From contig CAWEBZ010000012.1 in assembly GCA_963807425.1 (NCBI GenBank), positions 372,001 through 436,000 on the forward strand: a stretch of 64,000 nt of DNA, in the 5' to 3' direction. The stretch is from VRUE01 sp963807425 (GTDB lineage Bacteria; Actinomycetota; Thermoleophilia; Solirubrobacterales; 70-9). A program made the position numbers and the translations under genes. The notes under the pieces were generated by a model. That model saw nothing but the letters and a program-made list of their open reading frames with translations, had not been told where the DNA came from and made no database searches. Positions 26,927 through 35,739 of the stretch are shown piece by piece. The first letter of the stretch is position 1; each line of letters opens with the position of its first letter.

Positions 26927-29008
26927 TCATCGGCACCCCGATGGATCCAGGGGGGTCCTTAGCTTTAGGACTGCCGTGGGTGGGGTGCTCAGGATGACTT
27001 TTGCTCTTGGGCCAACCGTCCAAGCAACTGTCGGTGGGTAGGCGGACTTGTTCGGTTCGATGCGGTCGCGGGTGGCGATTACGTAGTCGTAGTCGCCGGC
27101 GTTGAGGAGGGTTCTCCAGGCACGACAGCTCGTTGGAGCAGTGAAGCCGCCGTGGGGGCGCTCTGTGCCGACGAACTGGACGTGGTTGGAGAGGTCGGTG
27201 CCGAAGAGGGGGTACTGGCGGGTGCTGGTGGTGGCTATGCGGGCGTCCGAGATATCGCGGGACCAGGCAAAGGCCGCATTCAGGCCGGGGGTGGTGAAGG
27301 TCGGGCTCTCGTAGCGATCCTCCAGGTAGTGCCGCTGGACCGGATACCCGACACAAACCGCCAGAACCACCAGACCCCCGGCAACCACGAGCACCGTCCG
27401 CCCCCCAACCCTTCTGCTGACTTCGCCTTTTTTCGCCTTATCGGCGAAGAAAGGCGAACTCACCCCCACGATGGAGGCAAGGCGCTTGCGCAGCAGGGGA
27501 GCTCCTGGGAGCAGAGCGAGGCCGAGGACAAGAGCTGGGGCGAGGTAGCGGAGGCCCGACTCGAAGCCGCGGGGCATCCCGTCGGGGCCGGAGGCGGAGG
27601 TTGGCGCGATCAGCCAGGCGAGGACGACAGCCAGGCCGGTGAGTCCTGCGACCCGCAGAAGCGGGCTTGCGCTGCGGCCAAGGCACAGGACCAGACCGGC
27701 AAGCGCAAGGACACCGATCAGCGGCCAGAAGAAGCTCAGGCCGTCGTGCAGCCCTGGAAGGAACCAGTCCGACCAGACCGTGCCGTCGGTCAGATAGCCG
27801 AGCACGCTGTGCGCTTCGCGGCCGCCGAGCGCCTGATCGGGGGCTGGGAGGGAAATCGGGCCGATCTGGTCGAACCAGGGCAGCGGGTTGCCGCTGTTGG
27901 CGAGGTTGCGCAGGTACCAGTAGCCACCGCCGGCAAGCGCGGCCAGACCGCCAGTTGTAAGGGCTCGCCACCTCCCCCCTCTCGGAGCAATCGCGACGAG
28001 GCCGATGATGAGGACCGCTGCAGGCAGGAGGAAGTTGAGCTTGGTCCCTGCGGCCAGCCCAGCAGAGAGCCCAACGACGGCGATCGCTCCCAGCGGCAAG
28101 CGATCTCCGTCCGAACGGGAAGCCCAAGCGTTCACAGCGATCGCAACAGCAGCAAGTAGGAAGAAGATCCCGACGATGTCGTTCCGCGCCTCGCCCGCTT
28201 GGTCGGACAGCGCGGGGAGGCTCAGAGCGATTGCTCCGAGCGCCAGCGAAACCGGAGCCACCTCGTACGGCCTTCCAATGCACCACGCAGCTACCAGGCA
28301 GCCAACGAACCAGCCGAGGTTCAGCAGCGGAGACAGCACATCCCGGTCGAACGCCAGCATGCCTACGGCGTGGAACACCTCCGAGTTCGCCGGATAGAAC
28401 CAAGCCAGGAACTGCGGCGCAATGAAATGCAAGCTCCACGTGTCGCCGCCCTGAAAGAACCCGGCCGCAAACGGCCCGTGGTACCAAGTCGAATCGAACC
28501 CGGTCATCCCCGTCGACAGCTTCGGCTTCATCTCCAGCCCGAACTTCACAACCGCGATCGCAGCTATTGCCAGGGCAATCAGGGTCGCGACATCGAGCGC
28601 TCGGCCGCGGGTCCTGTCGTCGGGGCGGGGCACCCTCGGCGGCCCTCCGCGCTGCTCCGGGCGCCGGGACAGCTCGCTCGAAGGCGTCGAGACCTTGCCC
28701 TCCGCAGCCTTCGGGTCCGGCGAGTCCACCCCACCCCGACGCCACCCGCGGGAGTGCGTCCAAAGCCCAGCCCCGACTAGCGCCACTGCGAGCACGTAGG
28801 GCGCGGCCTCAAACAGGCCGACGGTGCCAAGCAGCTCTGCGACCCAGAGCAGAAGAGCGAGGGCGAGCACCGCGGACGCCAGGTGAGCCGGGGCGCCTGA
28901 GAAATCCGGAAGCAAGCGAGAGCGCACCGTCGAGGCGCCCAGCCAGGCGAAGCCGACGAGCAGGCCAATCTCGGCGACGCCCAGCAAGTAACGACCGAGG
29001 TCGAGCAT
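26927..29008 (-). CDS. Large multi-spanning membrane protein, possible GT-C-like glycosyltransferase, with in-frame palindrome insert
   Basis: A 693-residue membrane protein with many hydrophobic helices. Features such as FDSTWYHGPFAAGFFQGGDT after the second helix group, LAAGTKLNFLLPAAV and a soluble C-terminal domain (residues about 565-693, with WSRDISDARIATTSTRQYPL) resemble GT-C type glycosyltransferases of the cell envelope, but no catalytic motif is firmly identified. Residues 87-135 (Arg/Pro/Gly-rich, beginning SRGWRRGGVDSPD) are encoded by palindrome C2, and FFADKAKKGE near residue 520 by palindrome A4. C2 lies between two predicted helices, a position likely to be tolerated. Its ATG directly follows the murJ stop (TAG then ATG), so it may be coupled to lipid II export. 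Confidence 0.75.
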   Translation of the reverse strand: MLDLGRYLLGVAEIGLLVGFAWLGASTVRSRLLPDFSGAPAHLASAVLALALLLWVAELLGTVGLFEAAPYVLAVALVGAGLWTHSRGWRRGGVDSPDPKAAEGKVSTPSSELSRRPEQRGGPPRVPRPDDRTRGRALDVATLIALAIAAIAVVKFGLEMKPKLSTGMTGFDSTWYHGPFAAGFFQGGDTWSLHFIAPQFLAWFYPANSEVFHAVGMLAFDRDVLSPLLNLGWFVGCLVAAWCIGRPYEVAPVSLALGAIALSLPALSDQAGEARNDIVGIFFLLAAVAIAVNAWASRSDGDRLPLGAIAVVGLSAGLAAGTKLNFLLPAAVLIIGLVAIAPRGGRWRALTTGGLAALAGGGYWYLRNLANSGNPLPWFDQIGPISLPAPDQALGGREAHSVLGYLTDGTVWSDWFLPGLHDGLSFFWPLIGVLALAGLVLCLGRSASPLLRVAGLTGLAVVLAWLIAPTSASGPDGMPRGFESGLRYLAPALVLGLALLPGAPLLRKRLASIVGVSSPFFADKAKKGEVSRRVGGRTVLVVAGGLVVLAVCVGYPVQRHYLEDRYESPTFTTPGLNAAFAWSRDISDARIATTSTRQYPLFGTDLSNHVQFVGTERPHGGFTAPTSCRAWRTLLNAGDYDYVIATRDRIEPNKSAYPPTVAWTVGPRAKVILSTPPTAVLKLRTPLDPSGCR
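27422..27458. repeat. Family A-like palindrome, copy A4, inside a coding sequence
   Basis: Arms ttcgccttttttcgcct and cggcgaagaaaggcgaa around a tat centre, 16 of 17 pairs. Layout, 37-bp length and TAT loop match A1-A3, but the arm sequence differs. It encodes FFADKAKKGE on the minus strand within the 693-residue membrane protein. Confidence 0.75.
28605..28751. repeat. Family C palindrome, copy C2, in frame inside a membrane protein gene (147 bp)
   Basis: Termini ccgcgggt (28605-28612) and acccgcgg (28744-28751). The interior shares long blocks with C3 (for example cctcggcggccctccg, cgctgctccgggcgccggga, and the right-end gacgccacccgcgg). Exactly 49 codons long; the host frame continues through it as residues 87-135 of the 693-residue protein. 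Confidence 0.88.
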
Positions 29009-30589
29009 CTAGCGGCGGCGCACTAGGCGCAGGATCTGCTCCAGCTCGGCGACTTTGAGCAGCTTCGACGCCCCCAGGTAGACCAGGCCGCCGAGCGCGA
29101 GCCCAGTGCCGAGGGAGACGATCTGGCCGATCAGGCCGCGGCCGAGGGCGTTGTCGAGGAGGTCCCAGATGCCGAAGCTGACCGCGGCGAGGGCCGCGGC
29201 GGCGATCGTGATTCGGATTCCAGCTTCGAGGAGACGCCCCAGCTCTAGGCCTCCCAGCAGGCGTCGCAGGACCACGCACTGGGCGACGACGCTGACGCCA
29301 GTCGCGATCGCGGTCGAGGCGACGATGCCGCCGACCCCCAGGTGGTAGAGGCCGAGCGCCGCCAGGGCGGTGACCGCGAGGTTGGCGGCGGCGATCGCGG
29401 TCGGCACCCAGGGGCGCTGGAGGCTGAAGAAGGTGCGGGTGAGGAGCAGGAAGAGACCGTTGGTCGGCAGCGAGAAGGCGAACCAGAAGAGCGCGGTGGC
29501 GACCAGCGTCGTCTGCTCGGGGGTGAACTCGCCACGCTGGTAGACGAGGCGGATCATCGGTTCGGAGAGGACAAGGACGGCGGCGGCGGCGGGGACGAGG
29601 ACGAAGAGGATCTGTCGCATCCCGTTGGCCATCGTCGCCCGCAGGTTGTCGTGCTCGCCACGGGAGGCGAAGCGCGCCAGGGTCGGGAAGAGGACGGTGG
29701 CGATCGCCACCGAGAAGATCCCCTGCGGCAGCTGGTAGATGCGGAACGCCTTGTCGATCGCCGCCGGCGCCTGGTCGCTGACCAGGCTGCCGAAGAGGCT
29801 GTTGATCAGCAGGTTGAAGTTGATCAGGCCGAGGCTGATCGTCACCGGCAGCATCAGCAGCAGCACCCGGCGCACGTCCTTGTTGCGCCAGTCGAAGCTC
29901 CAGCCGAACTTGAACGGCGTGTTGCGCAGGTCGAAGACGGGGATCAAGAGCTGCACCAGGGTGCCCGCGAGGATGCCGATCGCGTAGGCGTAGATCCGGT
30001 CCTGGCCCTCGAACATCGGCGCCAGCACGACCAGCAGCAGGATGATCGTCAGGTTCCAGAAGAGCGGCGCGATCGCGAAGGCGCCGAAGCGGTCGTAGCT
30101 ATTGAGGATGCCGACGACGACGCCGCTCATCCCGAGCAGGATCAGGATCGGGAAGAGGACCTGGGAGAGGGTGACGGTGAGGTCGAGGATCTCGCCTTCG
30201 AAGCCAGGGGCGAAGAGCGGCATGATCACCGGGGCCAGCAGCACGAAGAGCGCCGTGATCGCACCCAGCACCAAGGTGACGAGCAGCAGCAGCGTCGAGG
30301 CGAGGCGGAAGGCCTCGCGGTAGTTCTTCTTCTCCAGCTGCTCGGTGAAGATCGGCACGAAGGCGGGCTGCAGCGCCGCGTCGGCGAAGAGGGCGCGAAC
30401 CAGGTTGGGAACCTGGAAGGCGATCGTGAAGGCCGACATCGGCCCCGTGACGCCGTAATACCCCGCCGCGACGATCTCGCGAACGAGGCCGGCGATCCGC
30501 GAAGCGGCGGTGGCGACCGAGAAGAATGCGGTCGAACGGGCCAAGCGGCCGCGCTGGACTGGCTCTTCCGGCGTTCGGGGGGTCTCCAA
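29009..30589 (-). CDS. murJ: Lipid II flippase MurJ
   Basis: MurJ exports the peptidoglycan precursor lipid II. The 526-residue protein has about 14 hydrophobic segments, beginning STAFFSVATAASRIAGLVRE and including FADAALQPAFVPIF and YQLPQGIFSVAIATVLFPTL, both characteristic of the MviN family. The start is TTG. It is divergent from rpsT, 36 bp away, and is followed without a gap by the large membrane protein gene. Confidence 0.94.
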   Translation of the reverse strand: METPRTPEEPVQRGRLARSTAFFSVATAASRIAGLVREIVAAGYYGVTGPMSAFTIAFQVPNLVRALFADAALQPAFVPIFTEQLEKKNYREAFRLASTLLLLVTLVLGAITALFVLLAPVIMPLFAPGFEGEILDLTVTLSQVLFPILILLGMSGVVVGILNSYDRFGAFAIAPLFWNLTIILLLVVLAPMFEGQDRIYAYAIGILAGTLVQLLIPVFDLRNTPFKFGWSFDWRNKDVRRVLLLMLPVTISLGLINFNLLINSLFGSLVSDQAPAAIDKAFRIYQLPQGIFSVAIATVLFPTLARFASRGEHDNLRATMANGMRQILFVLVPAAAAVLVLSEPMIRLVYQRGEFTPEQTTLVATALFWFAFSLPTNGLFLLLTRTFFSLQRPWVPTAIAAANLAVTALAALGLYHLGVGGIVASTAIATGVSVVAQCVVLRRLLGGLELGRLLEAGIRITIAAAALAAVSFGIWDLLDNALGRGLIGQIVSLGTGLALGGLVYLGASKLLKVAELEQILRLVRRR

Positions 30590-30625
30590 GCTCTATCTCA
30601 CTCGCTATAGTCGGCCGCCCGAAAC

Positions 30626-30898
30626 ATGGCCAACATAGCCTCACAGAAGAAGCGGATCCTACGCAGCGAGCGCGAGCGCACCGAGAACCGGCTGATCACC
30701 AGCACGGTCAAGACGTATTTCCGTCGCCTCGAGAGCGCGGTCGAGGCCGGCGATGCCGGCACGATCGCGGCCGAGCACAAGTCGCTCGTCTCGAAGATCG
30801 ACAAGGCGGTGCAGAAGGGCGCCCTGCACAAGAACACCGGCGCACGCAAGAAGTCCCGTGCGGCCCGGATCGCGGCTTCCGCCGCGCAGCCCTCCTAA
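30626..30898 (+). CDS. rpsT: 30S ribosomal protein S20
   Basis: A 90-residue, Lys/Arg-rich helical protein beginning MANIASQKKRILRSERERTE and containing TVKTYFRR and KGALHKNTGARKKSR, the S20 signature that binds the 5' domain of 16S rRNA. Plus strand, divergent from murJ and convergent with holA, whose stop codon overlaps its own by a few bases. Confidence 0.96.
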   Translation: MANIASQKKRILRSERERTENRLITSTVKTYFRRLESAVEAGDAGTIAAEHKSLVSKIDKAVQKGALHKNTGARKKSRAARIAASAAQPS

Positions 30899-31875
30899 GC
30901 CGCGGCAGCGCCTGCAGCCCGTCTAAGCGCAAGCGTCAGCGCCAGATCGTCACCGTAGTCGGCACCGCCGCGACACCAGACCTCGAGGTCCGCGAGGGCA
31001 ACCGTCGCATCGCCCAGGTCCTCGAGGCTGGTCTCCTTGAGTCGGGAGACCAGCTGCTTTGCCGCGTAAGGATGCATCTTCAGGCTCGACTCGACCCGCT
31101 TCGGAGGGACTCCGTCTTCGAGCTGAGCGACCGCGCTGCAGGCATTGCGCAGCCGCGAGGCGAGGCCGTAGATCAACCCGGTCACGTTCTCACCCTGGGA
31201 GATCAGTTGCTCGCCAATCGTCGCCGCGCGGGCGGGGTCGCGATCCAGCAGAGCGTCGGAGAGAGCCCAGACCGCTGCCTCTGAGGTATCGGCGATCATC
31301 GCGTCGAGGTCGGCGGCGGTGACCCGGCCGCTCTCCCCGGCCCAAAGGGCCAAGCGCGCCAGCTCCTGCTGGAGGCGAACGGGATTGGCCCCCATGCGGT
31401 CGACCATGATCCTCGCCGCGGCTGGCTCCAGCCCGAAGCCCAGCTGCTTCGCGTCGCCGACGAGCAGGCGAGGTAGCTCCCTCGCCTTCGGCGCCTCGAA
31501 TTCGTGGATCTCTCCGTCAGCGGCCTTGGTCGCCTTGAGCAGCTTTGCCGGTGCCTTCGCACGCGCGATCAGGACCACCGTCAACTCGGGTGGGAGCTCG
31601 GTCAGCGCCGCCGCCACAGCGTCCAGCTGCCGGTCGCGCCAGCGCTCCACGCCGTCGACGAGCAGATAGCGGCGCGACTCGGTCAGGGACATCGCGGGAA
31701 TCGCTCCCAGCAGCGCCTCATGGTCCGGGGACCCACGGCCCTCGCTCGGCTCGAATACCTCCAGCGCCGCAGCACCACCATCGCTTTCCGCCCGCGCCCG
31801 CAGGCGAGACCGCGTCGCATCGATCTTCGCCTGGTCGGTCCCGGCGATCAGATAGAGCGATCCCAGCTCGGCCAC
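30895..31875 (-). CDS. holA: DNA polymerase III delta subunit
   Basis: The delta subunit opens the sliding clamp in the clamp loader. The 326-residue protein has the family pattern: YLIAGTDQAKIDATRSRLRA at the N-terminus, RRYLLVDGVERW, ELTVVLIARAKAPAKLLKAT, and a C-terminal helical collar (LAALWAGESGR-like region, RLKETSLEDLGDATVALADL). The GTG at 31875 is chosen as the only start giving the normal N-terminus; the open frame upstream is the complement of another gene. rpsT-holA-comEC-comEA is a common arrangement. Confidence 0.9.
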   Translation of the reverse strand: MAELGSLYLIAGTDQAKIDATRSRLRARAESDGGAAALEVFEPSEGRGSPDHEALLGAIPAMSLTESRRYLLVDGVERWRDRQLDAVAAALTELPPELTVVLIARAKAPAKLLKATKAADGEIHEFEAPKARELPRLLVGDAKQLGFGLEPAAARIMVDRMGANPVRLQQELARLALWAGESGRVTAADLDAMIADTSEAAVWALSDALLDRDPARAATIGEQLISQGENVTGLIYGLASRLRNACSAVAQLEDGVPPKRVESSLKMHPYAAKQLVSRLKETSLEDLGDATVALADLEVWCRGGADYGDDLALTLALRRAAGAAAA

Positions 31876-31885
31876 CGGGCCGAGT

Positions 31886-32749
31886 CTATTGGTCGTCCTT
31901 GCCCGACTTTCCGTACTCGCCGGAGTACTCGGCTGCCGCCGCCGCGTCCTTGCTCGCCTTGTCGGACCCGCTCGGCACAGCGGGGGGCGTGTAGGGCGGC
32001 TTTGAGGTCGGGTCCTCGTACTCGACGTCGGAGGTGGGCTTCGACTTCTTGGACCCGGTGCTCTTCGAGCTGCCGGAGGAATATCCCCTCGACTTCGACT
32101 TGCTCCACCACTCGTCTCCCGACTCGCTGGACGAATCGTCCTCCGACTTCTCGGCAGGATCGTCGGCGGACGTGCCGCCCTTGGATGTGCCCGACGAGAC
32201 GGGCTTCGAGGGCTGATCGCCCGTCGATGCAGCCGGCGGCGTCGAGACCGGAGTCGCCACCGGAGCGGCGGCTGGCGGCAGGGGTGTCGGCGGCGCGGGG
32301 GCCGGCAGAGAACTGGGGGTATCAGCGGGCGGCTGAGCAGACGGGTGCGTCGGCGCCGTCGGCGCGACTCCAATCTCGCGCGAGGAACCGACCGTCGAGT
32401 GGGCAGTCGTTCCGCCATTGGACGCTACGAGGGGGGGATTCGATCCCCCGCTTCGTCCCTGGCTCTGGGCTTGACCGGGCGCCGGCGCGAGCTCGCCCGT
32501 GGCCTGCGTATGAACGATCGGATCGTTCTCGACGACGCGGGTCGGGCCGCTGGGGATCGGACCGCTGACGACGCCGGGCCATCCCTGCTGGGAGACGAAG
32601 GCGATCAGCCCGAGGCCGATCGCCGTGACCAGGCCCAGCAACGCAATCGAGGTATTGCGGATTCTGAGCAAGCCATCGCCATCCGAGCCGAGTCGGTGGA
32701 ACAAAGATGAAAACATTTGTCCAAGCCTAGAGGACACCAATGGCACCAT
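31886..32749 (-). CDS. Pro/Ser-rich single-span protein, unknown
   Basis: A 287-residue protein not recognised as any family. Residues 1-30 are cytoplasmic, 32-52 form one membrane helix (TSIALLGLVTAIGLGLIAFV), and the rest is low complexity: Pro/Ala/Thr-rich to about residue 190, then a Ser/Lys/Asp/Glu-rich tail. No signal peptidase site is obvious, so it is probably membrane-anchored with a disordered outer tail. It lies between comEC and holA on the same strand. A later ATG (MFSSLFHRL, 11 codons in) is a plausible alternative start. Confidence 0.6.
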   Translation of the reverse strand: MVPLVSSRLGQMFSSLFHRLGSDGDGLLRIRNTSIALLGLVTAIGLGLIAFVSQQGWPGVVSGPIPSGPTRVVENDPIVHTQATGELAPAPGQAQSQGRSGGSNPPLVASNGGTTAHSTVGSSREIGVAPTAPTHPSAQPPADTPSSLPAPAPPTPLPPAAAPVATPVSTPPAASTGDQPSKPVSSGTSKGGTSADDPAEKSEDDSSSESGDEWWSKSKSRGYSSGSSKSTGSKKSKPTSDVEYEDPTSKPPYTPPAVPSGSDKASKDAAAAAEYSGEYGKSGKDDQ

Positions 32750-32825
32750 CGACCGAATCCACCGTCAGGGGAAGGGCTAGGGCTAGGAAAACCCAATTTT
32801 AGGTCGACGATCCGTTGAGCCGTAC

Positions 32826-34631
32826 TTAATTCTCGGCCCCCACGCCGACCCTTACCGATCGTCGATCCACGTCGAGAACAACTGTTCCGTCGCGGTCGGT
32901 CCGCAGGGTGCGGACCCCGTGAGCAGCGAGCGTGGCAAGGGTCACAGGCGCGGGATGGCCATAGGAATTGTCCTCCCCGACCGAGATCACCGCCAGTCTC
33001 GGCGCCCCACGGTCGAGCAGCGCCTCGAGACCGGCATCCTCGCTGCCGTGATGGGCGACCTTCAGCACGTCGACCGGCCCACCGTCGATCGGGGTCGTCT
33101 CCGCCTCCGCATCCGCGGTGAGCAGCATCGAGAAATCGTGCCAACGTGCGAGGAGGACGAGCGCCAGGCGGTTCGGATCGCTGCCGGCGCCGGATTCCGA
33201 GAGCAGCTCCCGCGGTGGCCAGAGGACCTCGATCGAGAGGCGCCCGAAGCCAAGCCGGGCACCCGCAGTGATCTGGACCGGAACAACACCCGCCTCCTCC
33301 GCTTCTCCCAACAAGTGCCGACCCAGGCGGGCGAAGACAAGCTGGGCAACGGGGATCTGGCCGAGCAGTTCCTCGATCCCGCCTGCGTGGTCGGACTGCT
33401 CGTGAGTGACCACTGCCACGCCGAGCCGCTCGACGCCGGCAGCCTTCAGCTGCCCCGCCAGCCCGCCTCCGGGCGGCCCCCCGTCGACCAAGACCGCTGG
33501 AGCGCCCGCCGGCTGGAGCAGGATGGCATCGCCCTGGCCCACGTCGAGCACCGTCACCCGCAGCCCGGCCACCGGATCGGTTGCCGCCGTCCCACCGCCG
33601 GCGATTGCCCAGGCCAGCGCCAGAGCGACGAGGGCCGCTGCTCCTCTTCTCAGAATCCGGAGCCGCACGAGCAGCGGAGCGGCGACCGTTCCCAAGGCAA
33701 GGCCGAGGTACGACGCGATTAGGCCGGTGGGACCGAGCCGTATGTGCAGATAGGCCCAGCTCGGTCTCCCGCACCACGCGGCCACCTGGGCGATATAGGC
33801 GAGGAGGAGGGAGTTGAGGGCGTTGAGCGTCTCGGCCGGGAAGCCGGGGACCTGTCCACCGGCCGCCGCCACCATCCCCAGCCACATCGCCGGTGCCACT
33901 GCCGGCAGCGCGAGCAGGTTGGCAAGGAGGGCGGCGGTCGAGATCGTGCCGAAGTGGAAGGCGATCAGCGGCGCCGTGGCCAGGGTCGCGGCGATCGTCA
34001 CCGCCGCCCCCTCGGCGAGGGCGCGTTGCCAGCCACGGCGGCCGATCCGGTCCGCGATCGCTTCGCGCAGAGGGGAGGCGATCGCGAGGATCCCGAGCAC
34101 GGCGGCAAAGCTGAGCTGCCAGCCGACATCTCTGGCGATGCCGGGATCGACCGCGAGCGTGACGAGCGCGGCCAGCACGAGGGCGTAGAGGCGGGATGCG
34201 CGGCGTCCGGCCAGCGTGGCCAGCACACTGAGCGCTCCCATTACCCCTGCCCGCTGGATCGACGGCCCGGCGCCGGCGAGCGGCACGTAGACGGCGATCA
34301 TGGCGAGGACCCAGACGAGGCGGGTGCGCATTGGGATGCCGAACGCCGCCAGGACCGGCATAGCCAGAAGCGCGAGCAGCGCCACGTTCTGCCCAGATAC
34401 GGCAAGAAGATGACTGAGACCAGATCTCCGGAAGTCCTCGACAGTGGTGCGATCGATTCCGTCGTCCTCGCCGAGGACGAAGCCACGCGCAAGCTCGGCC
34501 TCGCGTGCCGGCATGCCGCGACCGAGGGCATCGATCGCGCGCTCTCGAATCCCCTCCCGCTGGGCGAGCGCGAGCGTGGCGAGCATGGCGATGCCGAGCA
34601 CGAGAAGCGTCGGTGGGCGCCCCGCGCGCAT
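32826..34631 (-). CDS. comEC: ComEC/Rec2 DNA-uptake channel with metallo-beta-lactamase domain
   Basis: ComEC forms the membrane channel for single-stranded DNA in natural transformation. The competence domain has AREAELARGFVLGEDDGI, SGLSHLLAVSGQNVALLAL (hallmark motif) and many helices to residue about 350. The C-terminal metallo-beta-lactamase domain begins VLDVGQGDAILLQP and has AHHGSED and SVGEDNSYGHP. The metal motif reads THEQSDH where most members have (T/S)HxDxDH, so one Asp is replaced by Gln. At 601 residues it lacks the N-terminal OB-like part of long ComEC forms. ComEA lies 7 bp upstream. Confidence 0.92.
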   Translation of the reverse strand: MRAGRPPTLLVLGIAMLATLALAQREGIRERAIDALGRGMPAREAELARGFVLGEDDGIDRTTVEDFRRSGLSHLLAVSGQNVALLALLAMPVLAAFGIPMRTRLVWVLAMIAVYVPLAGAGPSIQRAGVMGALSVLATLAGRRASRLYALVLAALVTLAVDPGIARDVGWQLSFAAVLGILAIASPLREAIADRIGRRGWQRALAEGAAVTIAATLATAPLIAFHFGTISTAALLANLLALPAVAPAMWLGMVAAAGGQVPGFPAETLNALNSLLLAYIAQVAAWCGRPSWAYLHIRLGPTGLIASYLGLALGTVAAPLLVRLRILRRGAAALVALALAWAIAGGGTAATDPVAGLRVTVLDVGQGDAILLQPAGAPAVLVDGGPPGGGLAGQLKAAGVERLGVAVVTHEQSDHAGGIEELLGQIPVAQLVFARLGRHLLGEAEEAGVVPVQITAGARLGFGRLSIEVLWPPRELLSESGAGSDPNRLALVLLARWHDFSMLLTADAEAETTPIDGGPVDVLKVAHHGSEDAGLEALLDRGAPRLAVISVGEDNSYGHPAPVTLATLAAHGVRTLRTDRDGTVVLDVDRRSVRVGVGAEN

Positions 34632-34638
34632 GTCCGGC

Positions 34639-35244
34639 CTAGGGCTGGAGGCGGGCGCGCAGCGACTCCATCGTCGCCGGCCCGATCCCGCTCACCTGGT
34701 CGAGCTGGTCGACCGAGGCGAGGCCTCCGTGTTCGTCGCGGAACTCGACGATGTCCTGTGCGGTGACCGGGCCGATCCCGTCGATCGTGTCCAGCTGCTC
34801 GACCGTTGCGGTGCCAAGGCTGATCGGCCCTTCGTCGCTTGCTATGCCGGCCACTCCCATGGGGGCACCTCCCGGCCCTCGCTGCGGGACGACCACTTGC
34901 TGACCGTCGGCGAGGCGCGCGGCGAGGTTGATCGCTTCCAATAGGGCACCGCCGGTCTCCCCTCCCGCCCGCTTGACCGCGTCGATCACCCGTGCCCCCG
35001 CTGGCAGCCGGTAGACGCCGGGCCGAGCCACGGCGCCAGCGACGTCGACGACCACGTCGGGGCCGCCTCCGTCGCTGCTGAAGGCGAAGCTGTCGTCAGT
35101 CTCTGAAGACGGGCCCGACGCCGACGCCGCCTGGTAGGCCGGCTGACCTCCACCCTCCGCCCGAATTGCCCGCGCTCCGACCAGGAGCAGGGCAACGGCA
35201 ACAGCGCCATAGACGACCAGCTGCGATCTGCTCAGCTCGGGCAT
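34639..35244 (-). CDS. comEA: ComEA-like DNA-binding competence protein
   Basis: ComEA binds double-stranded DNA outside the membrane and hands it to ComEC. The start MPELSRSQLVVYGAVAVALL gives an N-terminal membrane anchor. After a linker comes an SLBB domain (VVVDVAGAVARPGVYRLPAG, AINLAARLADGQQVVVP), then two helix-hairpin-helix motifs (GTATVEQLDTIDGIGPVTAQ, SVDQLDQVSGIGPATMESLR). ATG 35244 is preferred to the further upstream start, since it puts the anchor at the N-terminus. Confidence 0.93.
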   Translation of the reverse strand: MPELSRSQLVVYGAVAVALLLVGARAIRAEGGGQPAYQAASASGPSSETDDSFAFSSDGGGPDVVVDVAGAVARPGVYRLPAGARVIDAVKRAGGETGGALLEAINLAARLADGQQVVVPQRGPGGAPMGVAGIASDEGPISLGTATVEQLDTIDGIGPVTAQDIVEFRDEHGGLASVDQLDQVSGIGPATMESLRARLQP

Positions 35245-35301
35245 GGCCCAAACCGTCCCCGCACCCGGCACGCGCGTGGCGCGCGCAATCAAACGATCTG
35301 G

Positions 35302-35697
35302 CTACAAATCCTCGTCGTCGTAGCCAGCGACCTCAGCCAACTGGTCGCTGTAGAGCTCGGAGGCCGCGACCGGAGGCGACTGCACCGAGACGCAGGCGAG
35401 CTCGCCGTCGCCATCGTTGGCGACGGCGTGATCGGTCGCGGGCGGAACCAGGATCAGGTCCCCCTCGGCGACCCGCTGCGTGTCGCCGGCCACCGACATC
35501 GTGCCGGTGCCGCGCACGACCACGTAGACCTGCTCAGCCTCCTCGTGAGAGTGCAATGTCTGTTCAGCTCCGGCCGGGACCTCGAGCCAGGTCACGGACA
35601 TGTTCCGCGAGCCAAGTTCGCCCGCGTCCATGAGGACGTGGGCACGCAGACGGTGCCACTCCTCGATCGGCGCCTCCTCGAGCCTTCTGACGAGCAC
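35302..35697 (-). CDS. Cupin-domain protein
   Basis: A 131-residue single-domain cupin. The metal-binding motif 1 reads HSHEEAEQVYVVVRGTG (His, His, Glu), and motif 2 is around GDLILVPPATDHAVAN (final His). The start is GTG. Small cupins act as dioxygenases, isomerases or ligand sensors; the substrate cannot be deduced. It lies between leuS and comEA on the same strand with no operon logic evident. Confidence 0.82.
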   Translation of the reverse strand: MLVRRLEEAPIEEWHRLRAHVLMDAGELGSRNMSVTWLEVPAGAEQTLHSHEEAEQVYVVVRGTGTMSVAGDTQRVAEGDLILVPPATDHAVANDGDGELACVSVQSPPVAASELYSDQLAEVAGYDDEDL

Positions 35698-35739
35698 GCG
35701 CGCTTTGTACCAGAAAGTTGGCCTAAAGCCGTAAAAACC

